A stretch of 64,000 nucleotides of DNA, taken from positions 1 to 64,000 of the forward strand of contig JAGAQJ010000012.1 of the NCBI GenBank assembly GCA_017622845.1, given 5' to 3'. Numbering within the stretch: the stretch's first letter is position 1; each line of letters opens with the position of its first letter. Below, piece by piece: positions 21,994 through 30,997 of the stretch. This DNA comes from Lachnospiraceae bacterium (lineage in GTDB: Bacteria > Bacillota > Clostridia > Lachnospirales > Lachnospiraceae). The position numbers and the translations under genes were made by a program. The notes under the pieces are model-generated. The model was given only the letters and a program-made list of their open reading frames with translations, was not told the DNA's origin and ran no database searches.

Positions 21994-22776
21994 CTACTCA
22001 TTGGCGAACTCACGTTCTAAATACTCTGCGATTCCATCGTCATCATTACTGCCGATTACAATATCCGCTTTTTCCTTGACTTCCTCTATTGCATTCCCCA
22101 TAGCAATGCCTTTTCCGCACATTTGCAGCATGCCGATATCTGCATAGTCATCACCAAAAGCTGCTATTTCCTCCGGCTTCATTCCTAAAGCAGTGCATAT
22201 CTTCAGGACAGCGCTTTCTTTTGTGACTGCTTTTGGCGTAAACTTATACCAGTATCCATCTGAAAAGCGTATGCAATCGCAATTCGTTAACAATTGCTGC
22301 AGCTTTTCCGCCTGATTGCCATCAAAAATTTCCACACACATTTTCAGAGAACTTTCTTCAAAATCCTTGAAATCTGTATATATACTGTCTCCCCAGCTTT
22401 GGTCCTGCTTTTTAGGGTCGGTTTTGTAATTCCAGTAATGAGCGTTTATGGTATCAATGGTTATCTCACAATCAGCTCCGCATACTTTTCTGGCAGCAGA
22501 AATCATCTGCTTTGTTCTCTCCTTGGAAAACTCTGCCTTGTAGATATATTCGTTATTGTATTTGATCAGTGCACCGCCGCTCACAATCAATACGTCCGGC
22601 TGCAGTTCTTCTATAAAAGACAGTGCATTCTGCTCTCCTCTTGATGTGCATACGCCGATTAAAATATCTTTTTGCCTGCATTTTTGCAGCATTTGCAATG
22701 TTTTTTGTGAAATTCTTTTATCACTGCCAAGCAGTGTTCCGTCTAAATCAAACAAAAGTAATCTGCAGTTTTCCAT
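21994..22776 (-). CDS. HAD-superfamily (Cof-type) phosphatase
   Basis: About 260 residues. HAD motifs: LLLFDLDGTLLGSDKRIS (I), VCTSR (II), and the C-terminal AAFGDDYADIGMLQMCG, then GIAMGNA (IV), with a C2B-type cap between. Such Cof/YidA-like enzymes hydrolyse sugar phosphates or flavin/pyridoxal phosphates; the substrate cannot be read from sequence. MENCRLLLFDLDG at 22776 is the likely start; the frame extends to 22824 without a ribosome binding site. Confidence 0.88.
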   Translation of the reverse strand: MENCRLLLFDLDGTLLGSDKRISQKTLQMLQKCRQKDILIGVCTSRGEQNALSFIEELQPDVLIVSGGALIKYNNEYIYKAEFSKERTKQMISAARKVCGADCEITIDTINAHYWNYKTDPKKQDQSWGDSIYTDFKDFEESSLKMCVEIFDGNQAEKLQQLLTNCDCIRFSDGYWYKFTPKAVTKESAVLKICTALGMKPEEIAAFGDDYADIGMLQMCGKGIAMGNAIEEVKEKADIVIGSNDDDGIAEYLEREFANE

Positions 22777-22798
22777 TTTCTTACCGCACGCTCCTATA

Positions 22799-23647
22799 TC
22801 ACTCTGCCGAAGCAACGCAGTCAAGCCTGCCTAACGCGAGAATGCTGTCTGTCACAAGCTTTGTAAACTTCGGTGCTGTCATATCGGCAGCCTCCTGCAC
22901 TTCTTTGTGTGAAAGCGGTGTCGGATTCATGCCTGCTGCAAGATTACAAATGCACGAAATACCACATATTTTCATACCTGCGTGGTTTGCTGCGATTGCC
23001 TCCACCACGGTACTCATACCCACTGCATCTGCAAAGCCTGACAGCATTTTAATCTCTGCCGGCGATTCATAGCTTGGACCAGTAAGCTGTACATAGACAC
23101 CTTCCTTTAAATCAATCTGATTTTGTTTTGCTGCGTTTCTGATAATCTCCTGCAAGTCCAAATCATAAACATGGCTCATATCAGGAAATCTCGTTCCAAG
23201 CTCGTCCACATTTTGTCCTATCAGCGGATTAGGCACAAACATACCAATATGGTCTGTTATCAGCATCAAATCTCCTGCCTTAAAGCTTTTGTTCATGCCG
23301 CCGGAAGCATTTGTCAAAAATAAAATCTCAGCACCCAGCAGCTTCATCAGGCGTGCCGGAAGAACCACATCGGACACAGGATAGCCTTCATAATAATGCA
23401 CCCGTCCCTTCATGCACACAACAGGTACTTCACCAACATAGCCAAATATAAATTTACCTGCATGTCCGGGAACTGTTGATACCGGAAAACCTTCAATATC
23501 TTTATATTCAATTTCTGTCACTACCTTAATGCTGTCAGCATAATCACCAAGCCCTGAGCCAAGCACCAAAGCTACCTTCGGCTCAAAATCCGTTCTGCTT
23601 CGCACGCTTTTGCAGCAGTTCATCAATTTATCATATATTTCACTCAT
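22799..23647 (-). CDS. punA: purine nucleoside phosphorylase
   Basis: 282 residues of the trimeric PNP family: VALVLGSGLGDYADSI, the phosphate site VPGHAGKFIFG, RVHYYEGY, TNASGGMNKSFKAGDLMLIT, and the purine site YVQLTGPSYESPAEI, then GMSTVVEAIAANHAGMK. It splits purine nucleosides into base and ribose-1-phosphate. The start at 23647 follows CTGGAGGAAGTACA; the long upstream extension is rejected. Confidence 0.94.
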   Translation of the reverse strand: MSEIYDKLMNCCKSVRSRTDFEPKVALVLGSGLGDYADSIKVVTEIEYKDIEGFPVSTVPGHAGKFIFGYVGEVPVVCMKGRVHYYEGYPVSDVVLPARLMKLLGAEILFLTNASGGMNKSFKAGDLMLITDHIGMFVPNPLIGQNVDELGTRFPDMSHVYDLDLQEIIRNAAKQNQIDLKEGVYVQLTGPSYESPAEIKMLSGFADAVGMSTVVEAIAANHAGMKICGISCICNLAAGMNPTPLSHKEVQEAADMTAPKFTKLVTDSILALGRLDCVASAE

Positions 23648-23770
23648 TGTACTTCCTCCAGTATTTTTAAAATACAGTATACCACATTTGACAAGCATCA
23701 GCAACCAGACAGAACATAAACTCTTTATAAAAATATAGCAGTTCAGCCTTTTATGCATAAACACCTGACG

Positions 23771-23805
23771 AAAACGGCAGATAGTATCCCTCCGACTGCC
23801 GTTTT
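23771..23805. terminator. bidirectional terminator downstream of spoIVA
   Basis: AAAACGGCAG and CTGCCGTTTT form a perfect 10-bp stem around a 15-base loop, between the spoIVA end and punA. A second long inverted repeat (about 23917-23958, ACACAG...AAGGGCG / CGCCCTTCG...CTGTGT) lies nearer to the spoIVA stop codon. Confidence 0.65.
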
Positions 23806-23979
23806 CTGTTCATTGGAACCACAAAACTGTGAACGATAACAAGAAGACTTTATTATATAGATAATCTGAAGCAGTGAAAAATGGTAAGTCTTAAATGGAT
23901 AACTGGCAGTTGTCCATACACAGAAGGGCGACATATAACTGCCGCCCTTCGTCCTGTGTAAAGCAAACTACTAGTGTAG

Positions 23980-25482
23980 TTAAATGATAATGCACACCAT
24001 TCCGCCGTTGGAATCATTGACAATCTTCTGCATCGTATCCTGCAGCTTTATCTGGCTCTCCTCGCCAATCATGGAAACCTTGCTTGTAATGCCGTCATTG
24101 ACAAGCTGTTCCACTGTCTTTCCAAAGATATTCGTCTCCCAGATGCCCTCTTTTGATGTTTCGGCATTGGAGATATAGCCTATCAAATCCTGAGCCTGCT
24201 GCTGCGTTCCGACAATCGGCGCTATCTCAGTCTCAATATTTGCCTTAATCATATGAATAGACGGACTTTGAGCCTTTATCTTCACTCCGTATTTATTGCC
24301 ATGCTTGATTAAAGTAGGATTCTCCAGGGTAATCTCATCGCGCTCCGGCGTTACGACGCCATATCCTTTTTGTCTGACGCTCTCAAGCGCATTGAGCACT
24401 TTCTTATACTCGCGTTTCATGTCAGCAAGGCTTGAGAGAAGCTGCATAAGCTGATATTCTCCTGATATGTTCTCTCCCGTCATGGAGCTTAGAAGCTCGT
24501 AATAATATTTTGTATCACCCTCCAGCAAAAAGGAAGCTGAACCGTCTGCTATATTTACACTGTCATACTTACAGCGTTTTATGTACTCACTATCCTTTTC
24601 CAGTAATTGACAAAAATCTTTTTCCACAAGGTCTCTCACAGTCCTGACCTTATCCATAATGATATGCAGCTTGTCAATTACTTCTTTTTTCATGGGATTG
24701 TCTATCGCCATAATATCCATCCATTTGGGCGTATAAAATTCAATCACAGATACCGGAAATTCGTACATAATCTGTTCGAGAATCATTGTAATGTCATCTC
24801 GTCTGAGCTGTTCTATATTGACGGGTATTGCTTTTACCAGATGATTTTTTTCAAGCTCAGCGGCTATGCTTTTTGCTTCCTCAGAATAGGGCTTTGTCGT
24901 GTTCACAAGCACAACAAATGGTTTTCCGAGCTGTTTTAATTCCATGATTGTCTGTTCTTCTGCCGTCCGGTAGGAGCTGCGCGGTATCTCGCCAAAGCTT
25001 CCGTCCGTAGTCACCACGATACCGATTGTTGAATGATCCTGAATCACCTTTCTTGTACCGATTTCGGCGGCTTGTGTAAATGGAATCTCCTCTTTAAACC
25101 ACGGAGTTTTAACCATTCTTTCCACATCTTCCTCCATGTGTCCTGCCGCACCTTCTACCATATAGCCGACGCAGTCTATCAATCGTACTTTTACATGAAT
25201 CCCTGAGCTAATCTCTATCTGAGCAGCCTCCTTTGGTATAAATTTAGGCTCTGTTGTCGTGATTGTACGTCCACCACTGCTTTGCGGCAATTCGTCCTGT
25301 GTGCGTGTGCGTTCATGTTCGTTTTCAATCTGTGGAATGACCATCAAATCCATAAATCTCTTGATAAATGTAGATTTGCCTGTTCTGACAGGTCCCACGA
25401 CTCCTACATAGATTTCTCCTCCGGTGCGCTGGCTGATATCCCTGTATAGATTAAATTCCTGATTTGCATCAAGCTGACTCAT
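23980..25482 (-). CDS. spoIVA: stage IV sporulation protein A (spore coat base ATPase)
   Basis: 500 residues, close to the 492 of B. subtilis. Walker A GPVRTGKSTFIKRFMD, an RIRLIDCVGY-like Walker B (VKVRLIDCVGYMVEGAAGHM), and the TTDGSFGEIPR and VVLVNTTKPY segments are all typical. SpoIVA polymerises with ATP hydrolysis on the outer forespore membrane and is the platform of the coat; the C-terminal GGMVCIII is the expected end. GGAAAGGGG precedes ATG 25482. It confirms a spore former. Expression is probably from a SigE promoter upstream, which I did not pin down. Confidence 0.97.
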   Translation of the reverse strand: MSQLDANQEFNLYRDISQRTGGEIYVGVVGPVRTGKSTFIKRFMDLMVIPQIENEHERTRTQDELPQSSGGRTITTTEPKFIPKEAAQIEISSGIHVKVRLIDCVGYMVEGAAGHMEEDVERMVKTPWFKEEIPFTQAAEIGTRKVIQDHSTIGIVVTTDGSFGEIPRSSYRTAEEQTIMELKQLGKPFVVLVNTTKPYSEEAKSIAAELEKNHLVKAIPVNIEQLRRDDITMILEQIMYEFPVSVIEFYTPKWMDIMAIDNPMKKEVIDKLHIIMDKVRTVRDLVEKDFCQLLEKDSEYIKRCKYDSVNIADGSASFLLEGDTKYYYELLSSMTGENISGEYQLMQLLSSLADMKREYKKVLNALESVRQKGYGVVTPERDEITLENPTLIKHGNKYGVKIKAQSPSIHMIKANIETEIAPIVGTQQQAQDLIGYISNAETSKEGIWETNIFGKTVEQLVNDGITSKVSMIGEESQIKLQDTMQKIVNDSNGGMVCIII

Positions 25483-25584
25483 ATTTTCCCCTTTCCGATT
25501 ATGAATTTTGTAAATAATTACACATGTTTCCATCTAATTAAGCTTATGCATACAGGCACAAAAAAAGAACCATAACTGTTACCC

Positions 25585-25619
25585 GTCAAACCATGCAAAA
25601 CCGCTTCGCAATGGCTTGA
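25585..25619. repeat. dispersed intergenic hairpin repeat A, copy 1
   Basis: Core ATGCAAAACCGCTTCGC flanked by TCAA...CTTGA. It lies between the CoxE-type gene and spoIVA. The inner stem is partly broken here. Other copies are at 27842, 47561, 54821 and 63909. Confidence 0.6.
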
Positions 25620-25676
25620 GTCCGGTAGTTGGAAGCCATAAGGCTGAACTGCTGCCAATTATGATTCTTTTCGTTA

Positions 25677-26879
25677 TTACTTATTAGCCATGAGATGTAT
25701 CATCGCTTCATTCAGTCCTTTTACTGTCAGCTTATACATAGGGAAGATATCCTTCACCGCTGTTTCCGCTTCGCGCCATGGAGCCTTTCCCGGTGCCATC
25801 TTGGGATTCATCCAAACTACCTTTTTGTAATGCCGTTTCACCAATTGAAGCCATTGATAGCCTGATAAACCTCCGTTTGGACCTCTGTAATTACCTGTAT
25901 CCGAGTAAAGCTCCTCCGGTGCCATCGCTGCATCACCGACAATAATTACTTTATAGTCGCTATCTGTATTGCGAAACAGCCATTCCGTATCAATCCAGTC
26001 ACCATTCTCACACTCCGGTGTCTTGTACAGCTTGGAATAAATACAGTTATGGAAATAATAGACCTTCACATCTTTAAAATGATTCGATTTATTAACCGAC
26101 TGGAATAAGTCATTCATAAGCTTTGTATAAGGAATCATTGTTCCGCCTGAATCCATAAGGAGCAAAAGCTTTACTGCATTTTTGCGCGGCTTCATCATCT
26201 CAATCTGGAGATATCCGCCATTGTTGCAGGTTTTGTCGATTGTTCCATCAATGTCAAGCTCTGTTTTTGGAATGTCAAGCTTCGTGGAAAACTGCCTTAA
26301 CCGCCTCAGCGCCATCTGAAACTGACGGTTATCAATCACCTTATCATCCCGGAAATCTCTGTACTTACGTGCACCTACTACAGAGAACGCTGACTGATAG
26401 CCTGTCGTACCGCCGACACGCACTCCTCCGACATTTCCGCCAGTATTGCCAAACTGTGTCTTACCCATCGTGCCAATCCAAAAACTTCCGCCATTGTGCT
26501 CCTCATTCTGGTCCTTTAGACGCTGCTTGAATTTCTCCTCCACATCGTCCTTATCTACATGAATTTCTTCGATCTGATTGAGCCAGTGCTTTTCCTCCTC
26601 ATGAAGCAGCTCACTCATTTCAGGCTTATCAAGCCATGAAAGCATCGTCTTGCCAACTTCAAGCTCCGTTTTCACACCCTTAAAGCATTCTTCAAAAGCC
26701 ATATCGAATTTGTCAAATTCCGTCTCGCTCTTTACGAGTATCATTCTTGCCACATAATAGAATTGCGTCAGTGAGCTTTCGCAGAGCCCTTTATCAAGCG
26801 CCTCCTGCAGGTCGAGCCACTCGCCCAATGTGACCTCAAGCCCCTTATCCTTCAGTGCATAGAAAAATTTTGAAAACAT
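25677..26879 (-). CDS. VWA (CoxE-type) protein paired with MoxR ATPase
   Basis: 400 residues. The N-terminal part (FFYALKDKGLEVTLGEWLDL) is typical of CoxE-like VWA proteins; the C-terminal VWA domain starts at about 220 with KLLLLMDSGGTMIPYTKLMN. The MIDAS motif is DSGGT, with glycine in place of the second serine of DxSxS, so metal binding may differ. VIIVGDAAMAPEEL is a later VWA strand. It lies 27 bp after the moxR gene and the pair is probably a chaperone-like unit that remodels or assembles a target complex. The target is not evident here. Confidence 0.88.
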   Translation of the reverse strand: MFSKFFYALKDKGLEVTLGEWLDLQEALDKGLCESSLTQFYYVARMILVKSETEFDKFDMAFEECFKGVKTELEVGKTMLSWLDKPEMSELLHEEEKHWLNQIEEIHVDKDDVEEKFKQRLKDQNEEHNGGSFWIGTMGKTQFGNTGGNVGGVRVGGTTGYQSAFSVVGARKYRDFRDDKVIDNRQFQMALRRLRQFSTKLDIPKTELDIDGTIDKTCNNGGYLQIEMMKPRKNAVKLLLLMDSGGTMIPYTKLMNDLFQSVNKSNHFKDVKVYYFHNCIYSKLYKTPECENGDWIDTEWLFRNTDSDYKVIIVGDAAMAPEELYSDTGNYRGPNGGLSGYQWLQLVKRHYKKVVWMNPKMAPGKAPWREAETAVKDIFPMYKLTVKGLNEAMIHLMANK

Positions 26880-26905
26880 TCTTTTCCCTCAATTAAAATC
26901 AGTTA

Positions 26906-27721
26906 TTAATGAATTTCCTGCTTTACTGTGTCTAAATCCTCATCTTTTTTAACCACCACACCTAAAAACGGAAGCTTTGCTCTTAGCGTATCTGCTGATA
27001 TTCCGCCTACCTGCAGTGCATTAATCCAGTCAATTAACTCAGAAGTGCTTGGCTTCTTGCGGATATCGCGGAGTGCTCTGATATCATAAAATACCTGCAT
27101 TGCATTCTTCATAAGATTTTCTTCAACGTTTGGATAGTGGGTTTTAATAATCTCCTCCATAAGCTCAGGATTGGGAAAATCAATATAGTGGAAGATACAT
27201 CTTCTTAAAAACGCATCAGGAAGCTCCTTCTCTGCATTGGAAGTAATAATCACAATCGGTCTGTTCTTCGCCTTTACAGTACGCTTTGTCTCATGAATAT
27301 AAAATTCCATCTGGTCAAGTTCCCACAAAAGGTCATTGGGAAATTCAAGGTCTGCTTTATCAATCTCATCAATCAGAAGAACTACCTGCTCATCACTCTC
27401 AAATGCTTCACCAAGCTTGCCAAGCTTAATATATCGGGCAATATCATCCACACCTTCTTCACCAAATTGTCCGTCATAAAGTCTCTGAATTGTATCATAC
27501 ATGTATAAGCCGTCTTGTGCCTTTGTTGTCGACTTTACGTTCCATATAATTAATTTTTTTCCAAGTGAATTTGCAACTGCCTGTGCAAGCATTGTCTTCC
27601 CCGTTCCCGGCTCTCCTTTGATCAGAAGCGGCTTTTTAAGCGCAATTGCCACATTAACACTTGCCAAAAGCTCCTCGCTTGCAACATAATCCTGTGTACT
27701 GCTAAATGCTGTATCTGCCAT
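26906..27721 (-). CDS. MoxR-family AAA+ ATPase
   Basis: 271 residues: Walker A KGEPGTGKTMLAQAVA, Walker B VVLLIDEIDKADLEFPNDLL, sensor 1 IVITSNAEKELPDAFLRRC (with the arginine finger) and a C-terminal lid (LRDIRKKPSTSELIDWINAL). MoxR ATPases work with VWA proteins to mature enzymes or complexes. The VWA partner is directly downstream. Confidence 0.93.
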   Translation of the reverse strand: MADTAFSSTQDYVASEELLASVNVAIALKKPLLIKGEPGTGKTMLAQAVANSLGKKLIIWNVKSTTKAQDGLYMYDTIQRLYDGQFGEEGVDDIARYIKLGKLGEAFESDEQVVLLIDEIDKADLEFPNDLLWELDQMEFYIHETKRTVKAKNRPIVIITSNAEKELPDAFLRRCIFHYIDFPNPELMEEIIKTHYPNVEENLMKNAMQVFYDIRALRDIRKKPSTSELIDWINALQVGGISADTLRAKLPFLGVVVKKDEDLDTVKQEIH

Positions 27722-27772
27722 TTTATATCTTTCCTTTCTCTGTTTCTATCTGCAATCATTTATCCATTTACA

Positions 27773-27797
27773 CAAAGAACAGCTCTGCTGTTCTTTG
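27773..27797 (-). terminator. hairpin downstream of gpsA
   Basis: CAAAGAACAGC and GCTGTTCTTTG pair perfectly over 11 bp around TCT, between the gpsA end and the moxR start. On the minus strand it is followed by TGTGTAAATGG, so it is a weak terminator at best. Confidence 0.5.
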
Positions 27798-27841
27798 AGA
27801 ATTCAGCAGCAGTTCATCCTTATGACTTCCTGTTGCCGGAC

Positions 27842-27875
27842 GCAAGCCATGCAAAACCGCTTCGTGGCGACTTGC
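27842..27875. repeat. dispersed intergenic hairpin repeat A, copy 2
   Basis: GCAAG...ATGCAAAACCGCTTCGTGGC...CTTGC, with a conserved core and an outer GCAAG/CTTGC stem. It lies just past the gpsA stop codon. Confidence 0.65.
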
Positions 27876-27888
27876 ATCTTTCATAAAT

Positions 27889-28905
27889 TTATTCTTCCCA
27901 CTCTGCATCATGTATGATTTCTATTTTTTTGTCGCGAATCATCAAATCCTTAACGGCTGCCGCTGCAGGTTTACCATGAAACAAGACCTCATTTACCTGC
28001 TCTATGATAGGAAGCTCCACATCATATTTCTCAGCAAGCTTCATAGCAGCTTTGGCAGAGAACACTCCCTCTACAACCATCTTGACCTCGGACATTGCTT
28101 CTTCCATTGTTTTACCCTGCCCTATCAGAATACCTGCCCGTCTGTTTCTGCTGTGCATACTCGCACAGGTCACTATCAGGTCTCCGATTCCGGAAAGTCC
28201 GCAGAAGGTTTCAAATTTGCCTCCCATGGCTATGCCAAGTCTTGCAATCTCTGTGATGCCGCGCGTAATCAGAGCAGCCTTTGTATTGTCTCCATAACCA
28301 AGTCCGTCAGCGATGCCTGCTGCCAATGCAACCACATTTTTCAGAGCAGCTCCAAGCTCAATTCCCAGCACATCGGGACTTGTATATACTCTAAACACAT
28401 CACTCATAAAGATATTCTGTATATACTCCGCTGTCTTTCTTGCACTTGCTCCTACTACGATTGTCGTAGGAATGCATTTTCCTACTTCTTCTGCATGGGA
28501 GGGTCCTGACAAAACTGCTACATCTGCCTGCGGTATCTCATCCTCTATTACCTGTGAAAGAGTCATCAGCGTAGCTTCCTCAATTCCTTTGGCTACATTT
28601 ACAATAATCTGACCGTCTGATACATATTCCTTCATATCATGTGCCGTCTTTCTTGTAAAGGAAGATGGTACTGCAAGTACCAGAATATCCTTTCCATTGA
28701 CAGCCTCCGACAGTTCTTTCGTAAATACAACATCATCGGCAAGCTTCACTCCCGGAAGCTTATCCTTGTGTTCATGCTCCCTTTGCAGCATGTCGATTTC
28801 TTCCGCCAATGCTGACCATATTGTAACAGCATGTCCGTTATTATGCAGAAGCACACTCAAAGCAATCCCCCAGCTTCCGGCTCCTATCATTCCTATTTTT
28901 GCCAT
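27889..28905 (-). CDS. gpsA: glycerol-3-phosphate dehydrogenase [NAD(P)+]
   Basis: About 338 residues: the N-terminal Rossmann motif KIGMIGAGSWGIALSVLLHN, the VLSGPSHAEEVGKCIPTTIV segment, the catalytic lysine region GAALKNVVALAAGIADGLGY and the LSGIGDLIVTC and SRNRRAG signatures. It makes sn-glycerol-3-phosphate, the substrate of plsY, which lies just upstream in the same direction; together they begin phospholipid synthesis. ATG 28905 has GGAGG 6 bases upstream. Confidence 0.96.
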   Translation of the reverse strand: MAKIGMIGAGSWGIALSVLLHNNGHAVTIWSALAEEIDMLQREHEHKDKLPGVKLADDVVFTKELSEAVNGKDILVLAVPSSFTRKTAHDMKEYVSDGQIIVNVAKGIEEATLMTLSQVIEDEIPQADVAVLSGPSHAEEVGKCIPTTIVVGASARKTAEYIQNIFMSDVFRVYTSPDVLGIELGAALKNVVALAAGIADGLGYGDNTKAALITRGITEIARLGIAMGGKFETFCGLSGIGDLIVTCASMHSRNRRAGILIGQGKTMEEAMSEVKMVVEGVFSAKAAMKLAEKYDVELPIIEQVNEVLFHGKPAAAAVKDLMIRDKKIEIIHDAEWEE

Positions 28906-28953
28906 ATCCATCCTCCATTCTCAGACTTCCTGCAGATTCTGCAGCCTAAACGC

Positions 28954-29601
28954 TTACTCCTTATCCTTTTTGCTAAGATAGGTCTTTCTCTCATTTTTAT
29001 GTATCAGCCTGTTGATATTCGCACGATGTCCCCAGAATGCAAGCAATGCTAATAATACCGTAACAACATAAAGCTCATTTAATGCTGTCTGCTCCATTCC
29101 CCACAAGCCCATCTGACCAAAAATAACCATTTCCGCAATCAGCACAAGCTGTACGACCAGGGAACCAAGCGATACATAGTGCGTCGTCAAAAAGATTCCA
29201 AAGAATGTAATAATCTGCGGAATAATCATATATGGATGAAAGAAAATTATCAGTCCTGCTGTACATGCAATTCCCTTTCCACCTTTAAAGCCAAGGTAAA
29301 AGGGAAAATTATGTCCTAAAATCGAACCGGCAGCCGCATAGATAGCAAGCAGATACAGAATATCACCATACTGCTCCCTGAACAAAATTCTGACAAGCGT
29401 CATAGCAAGTCCTGTCTTTAGAATATCACAAATCAGAACAATTGCACCTGCTTTTTTCCCAAGCACACGGAGAGAATTGGTCGTTCCTGCATTACCGCTT
29501 CCATACTTTCTGATATCAATGCCATGAAGCCTTCCGTAAATGTAAGATGTCTGAAAGCATCCAAAAACATAACCAATCAATAAACATACGATACGAATCA
29601 T
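28954..29601 (-). CDS. plsY: acyl-phosphate glycerol-3-phosphate acyltransferase
   Basis: 215 residues, an integral membrane protein with the PlsY motifs GSGNAGTTNSLRVLGKKAG, GHNFPFYLGFKGGKGIA and a final membrane segment followed by a basic tail (GHRANINRLIHKNERK). It transfers the acyl group from acyl phosphate to glycerol-3-phosphate. The order der-plsY-gpsA is the usual one in Firmicutes. Confidence 0.95.
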   Translation of the reverse strand: MIRIVCLLIGYVFGCFQTSYIYGRLHGIDIRKYGSGNAGTTNSLRVLGKKAGAIVLICDILKTGLAMTLVRILFREQYGDILYLLAIYAAAGSILGHNFPFYLGFKGGKGIACTAGLIIFFHPYMIIPQIITFFGIFLTTHYVSLGSLVVQLVLIAEMVIFGQMGLWGMEQTALNELYVVTVLLALLAFWGHRANINRLIHKNERKTYLSKKDKE

Positions 29602-29625
29602 TTTAATATCCTTTCCGGCGAATTA

Positions 29626-30963
29626 CTATTTATCGTCTTTCCTTTCTCTGATAATAAATTTCAGGGATGTTCCTTTGAAACCGAACGCCTCCCGAATCTT
29701 ATTTTCAAGGTATCTGGTATAGGAAAAATGCATCAGTTCCTTATCATTTACAAAAATCACGAATGTAGGCGGCTTGACTCCTGCCTGCGTCGTATAAAAA
29801 ATCTTCAGGCGCTTTCCTTTATCTGAAGGCGGCTGCTGCAGCGCTACTGCCTCTGTAACGATTTCATTGACAACCCCTGTCGAAATACGGAGCGACTGAT
29901 TTTCAATTACCATATCAATTGTCTCAAATAGTTTGTTTAACCGCTGCCCTGTTGCTGCCGAGATAAACACAATCTCCGCATAAGTCATAAAAGATAATGT
30001 ATTTCTTACTTTTTCCGTAAAGCGGTATATCGTTTTATCATCTTTTTCAATGGCATCCCACTTATTCACCGCTACGATAATGCCCTTTCCTCTGTCGTGG
30101 GCAATACCTGCGATTTTAGCATCTTGTTCTGTAACACCCTCCACCGCATCAATGACAAGAATCACCACATCAGCGCGTTCTACAGCACTGACTGTACGGA
30201 TAATCATAAAGCGCTCCAGTTCTTCCTTTATCTTATTCTTCCTGCGCAGTCCTGCGGTATCAATAAACACATATTCTCTGTCATTGTATACAATCTCCGT
30301 ATCAATGGCATCTCTGGTCGTTCCTGCGATATCCGATACGATAACGCGGTTCTCACCTGCGAGCTTATTGATAATAGAGGATTTCCCTACATTTGGTTTT
30401 CCTACGATTGCAACTCTTGGCCTGTCGTCTTCCTCCTCCGTAAGTGCCTCCTTGTCAAACAATTCTGTCACTGCATCAAGCATTTCCCCAAGTCCAAGTC
30501 TGTTGACAGAGGATATCGGATATGGGTCGCCGATACCAAGATTGTAAAACTCATAAACATCTGCCTCCATCTTGGCAAAGCTGTCAACCTTGTTTACAAC
30601 AAGCACCACTGGCTTATGGCTTCTCCGAAGCATATCAGCCACCTTTGCATCTGCGTCTACAAGTCCCTGCCTGACATCAACAAGGAAAATAATTACATCT
30701 GCGGTGTCTATTGCAATCTGTGCCTGCTCGCGCATCTGCGACAATATGATATCCTTGCTGTCCGGCTCAATACCTCCTGTATCAATCATGGTAAAATTCC
30801 AATTCAGCCAGTTTACATCTGCGTAAATGCGGTCTCTGGTAATTCCCGGAGTATCCTTTACGATAGAAATTTTGTCACCTGCAAGCACGTTAAACAATGT
30901 CGATTTTCCTACATTCGGACGGCCAACAATCGCCACAATGGGTTTCTTGCTTCTCTTTTCCAT
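29626..30963 (-). CDS. der: ribosome-associated GTPase Der (EngA)
   Basis: 445 residues with two tandem GTPase domains: [16 protein letters not shown] and NKVD in the first; [28 protein letters not shown] and NKWD in the second; then the KH-like C-terminal domain ([20 protein letters not shown]). It is essential for 50S subunit maturation. It starts 34 bp after the DUF512 gene. Confidence 0.97.
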   Translation of the reverse strand: MEKRSKKPIVAIVGRPNVGKSTLFNVLAGDKISIVKDTPGITRDRIYADVNWLNWNFTMIDTGGIEPDSKDIILSQMREQAQIAIDTADVIIFLVDVRQGLVDADAKVADMLRRSHKPVVLVVNKVDSFAKMEADVYEFYNLGIGDPYPISSVNRLGLGEMLDAVTELFDKEALTEEEDDRPRVAIVGKPNVGKSSIINKLAGENRVIVSDIAGTTRDAIDTEIVYNDREYVFIDTAGLRRKNKIKEELERFMIIRTVSAVERADVVILVIDAVEGVTEQDAKIAGIAHDRGKGIIVAVNKWDAIEKDDKTIYRFTEKVRNTLSFMTYAEIVFISAATGQRLNKLFETIDMVIENQSLRISTGVVNEIVTEAVALQQPPSDKGKRLKIFYTTQAGVKPPTFVIFVNDKELMHFSYTRYLENKIREAFGFKGTSLKFIIRERKDDK

Positions 30964-30997
30964 TCTATATCTCCATTTCTTTTTTGTCTAAATTCAT

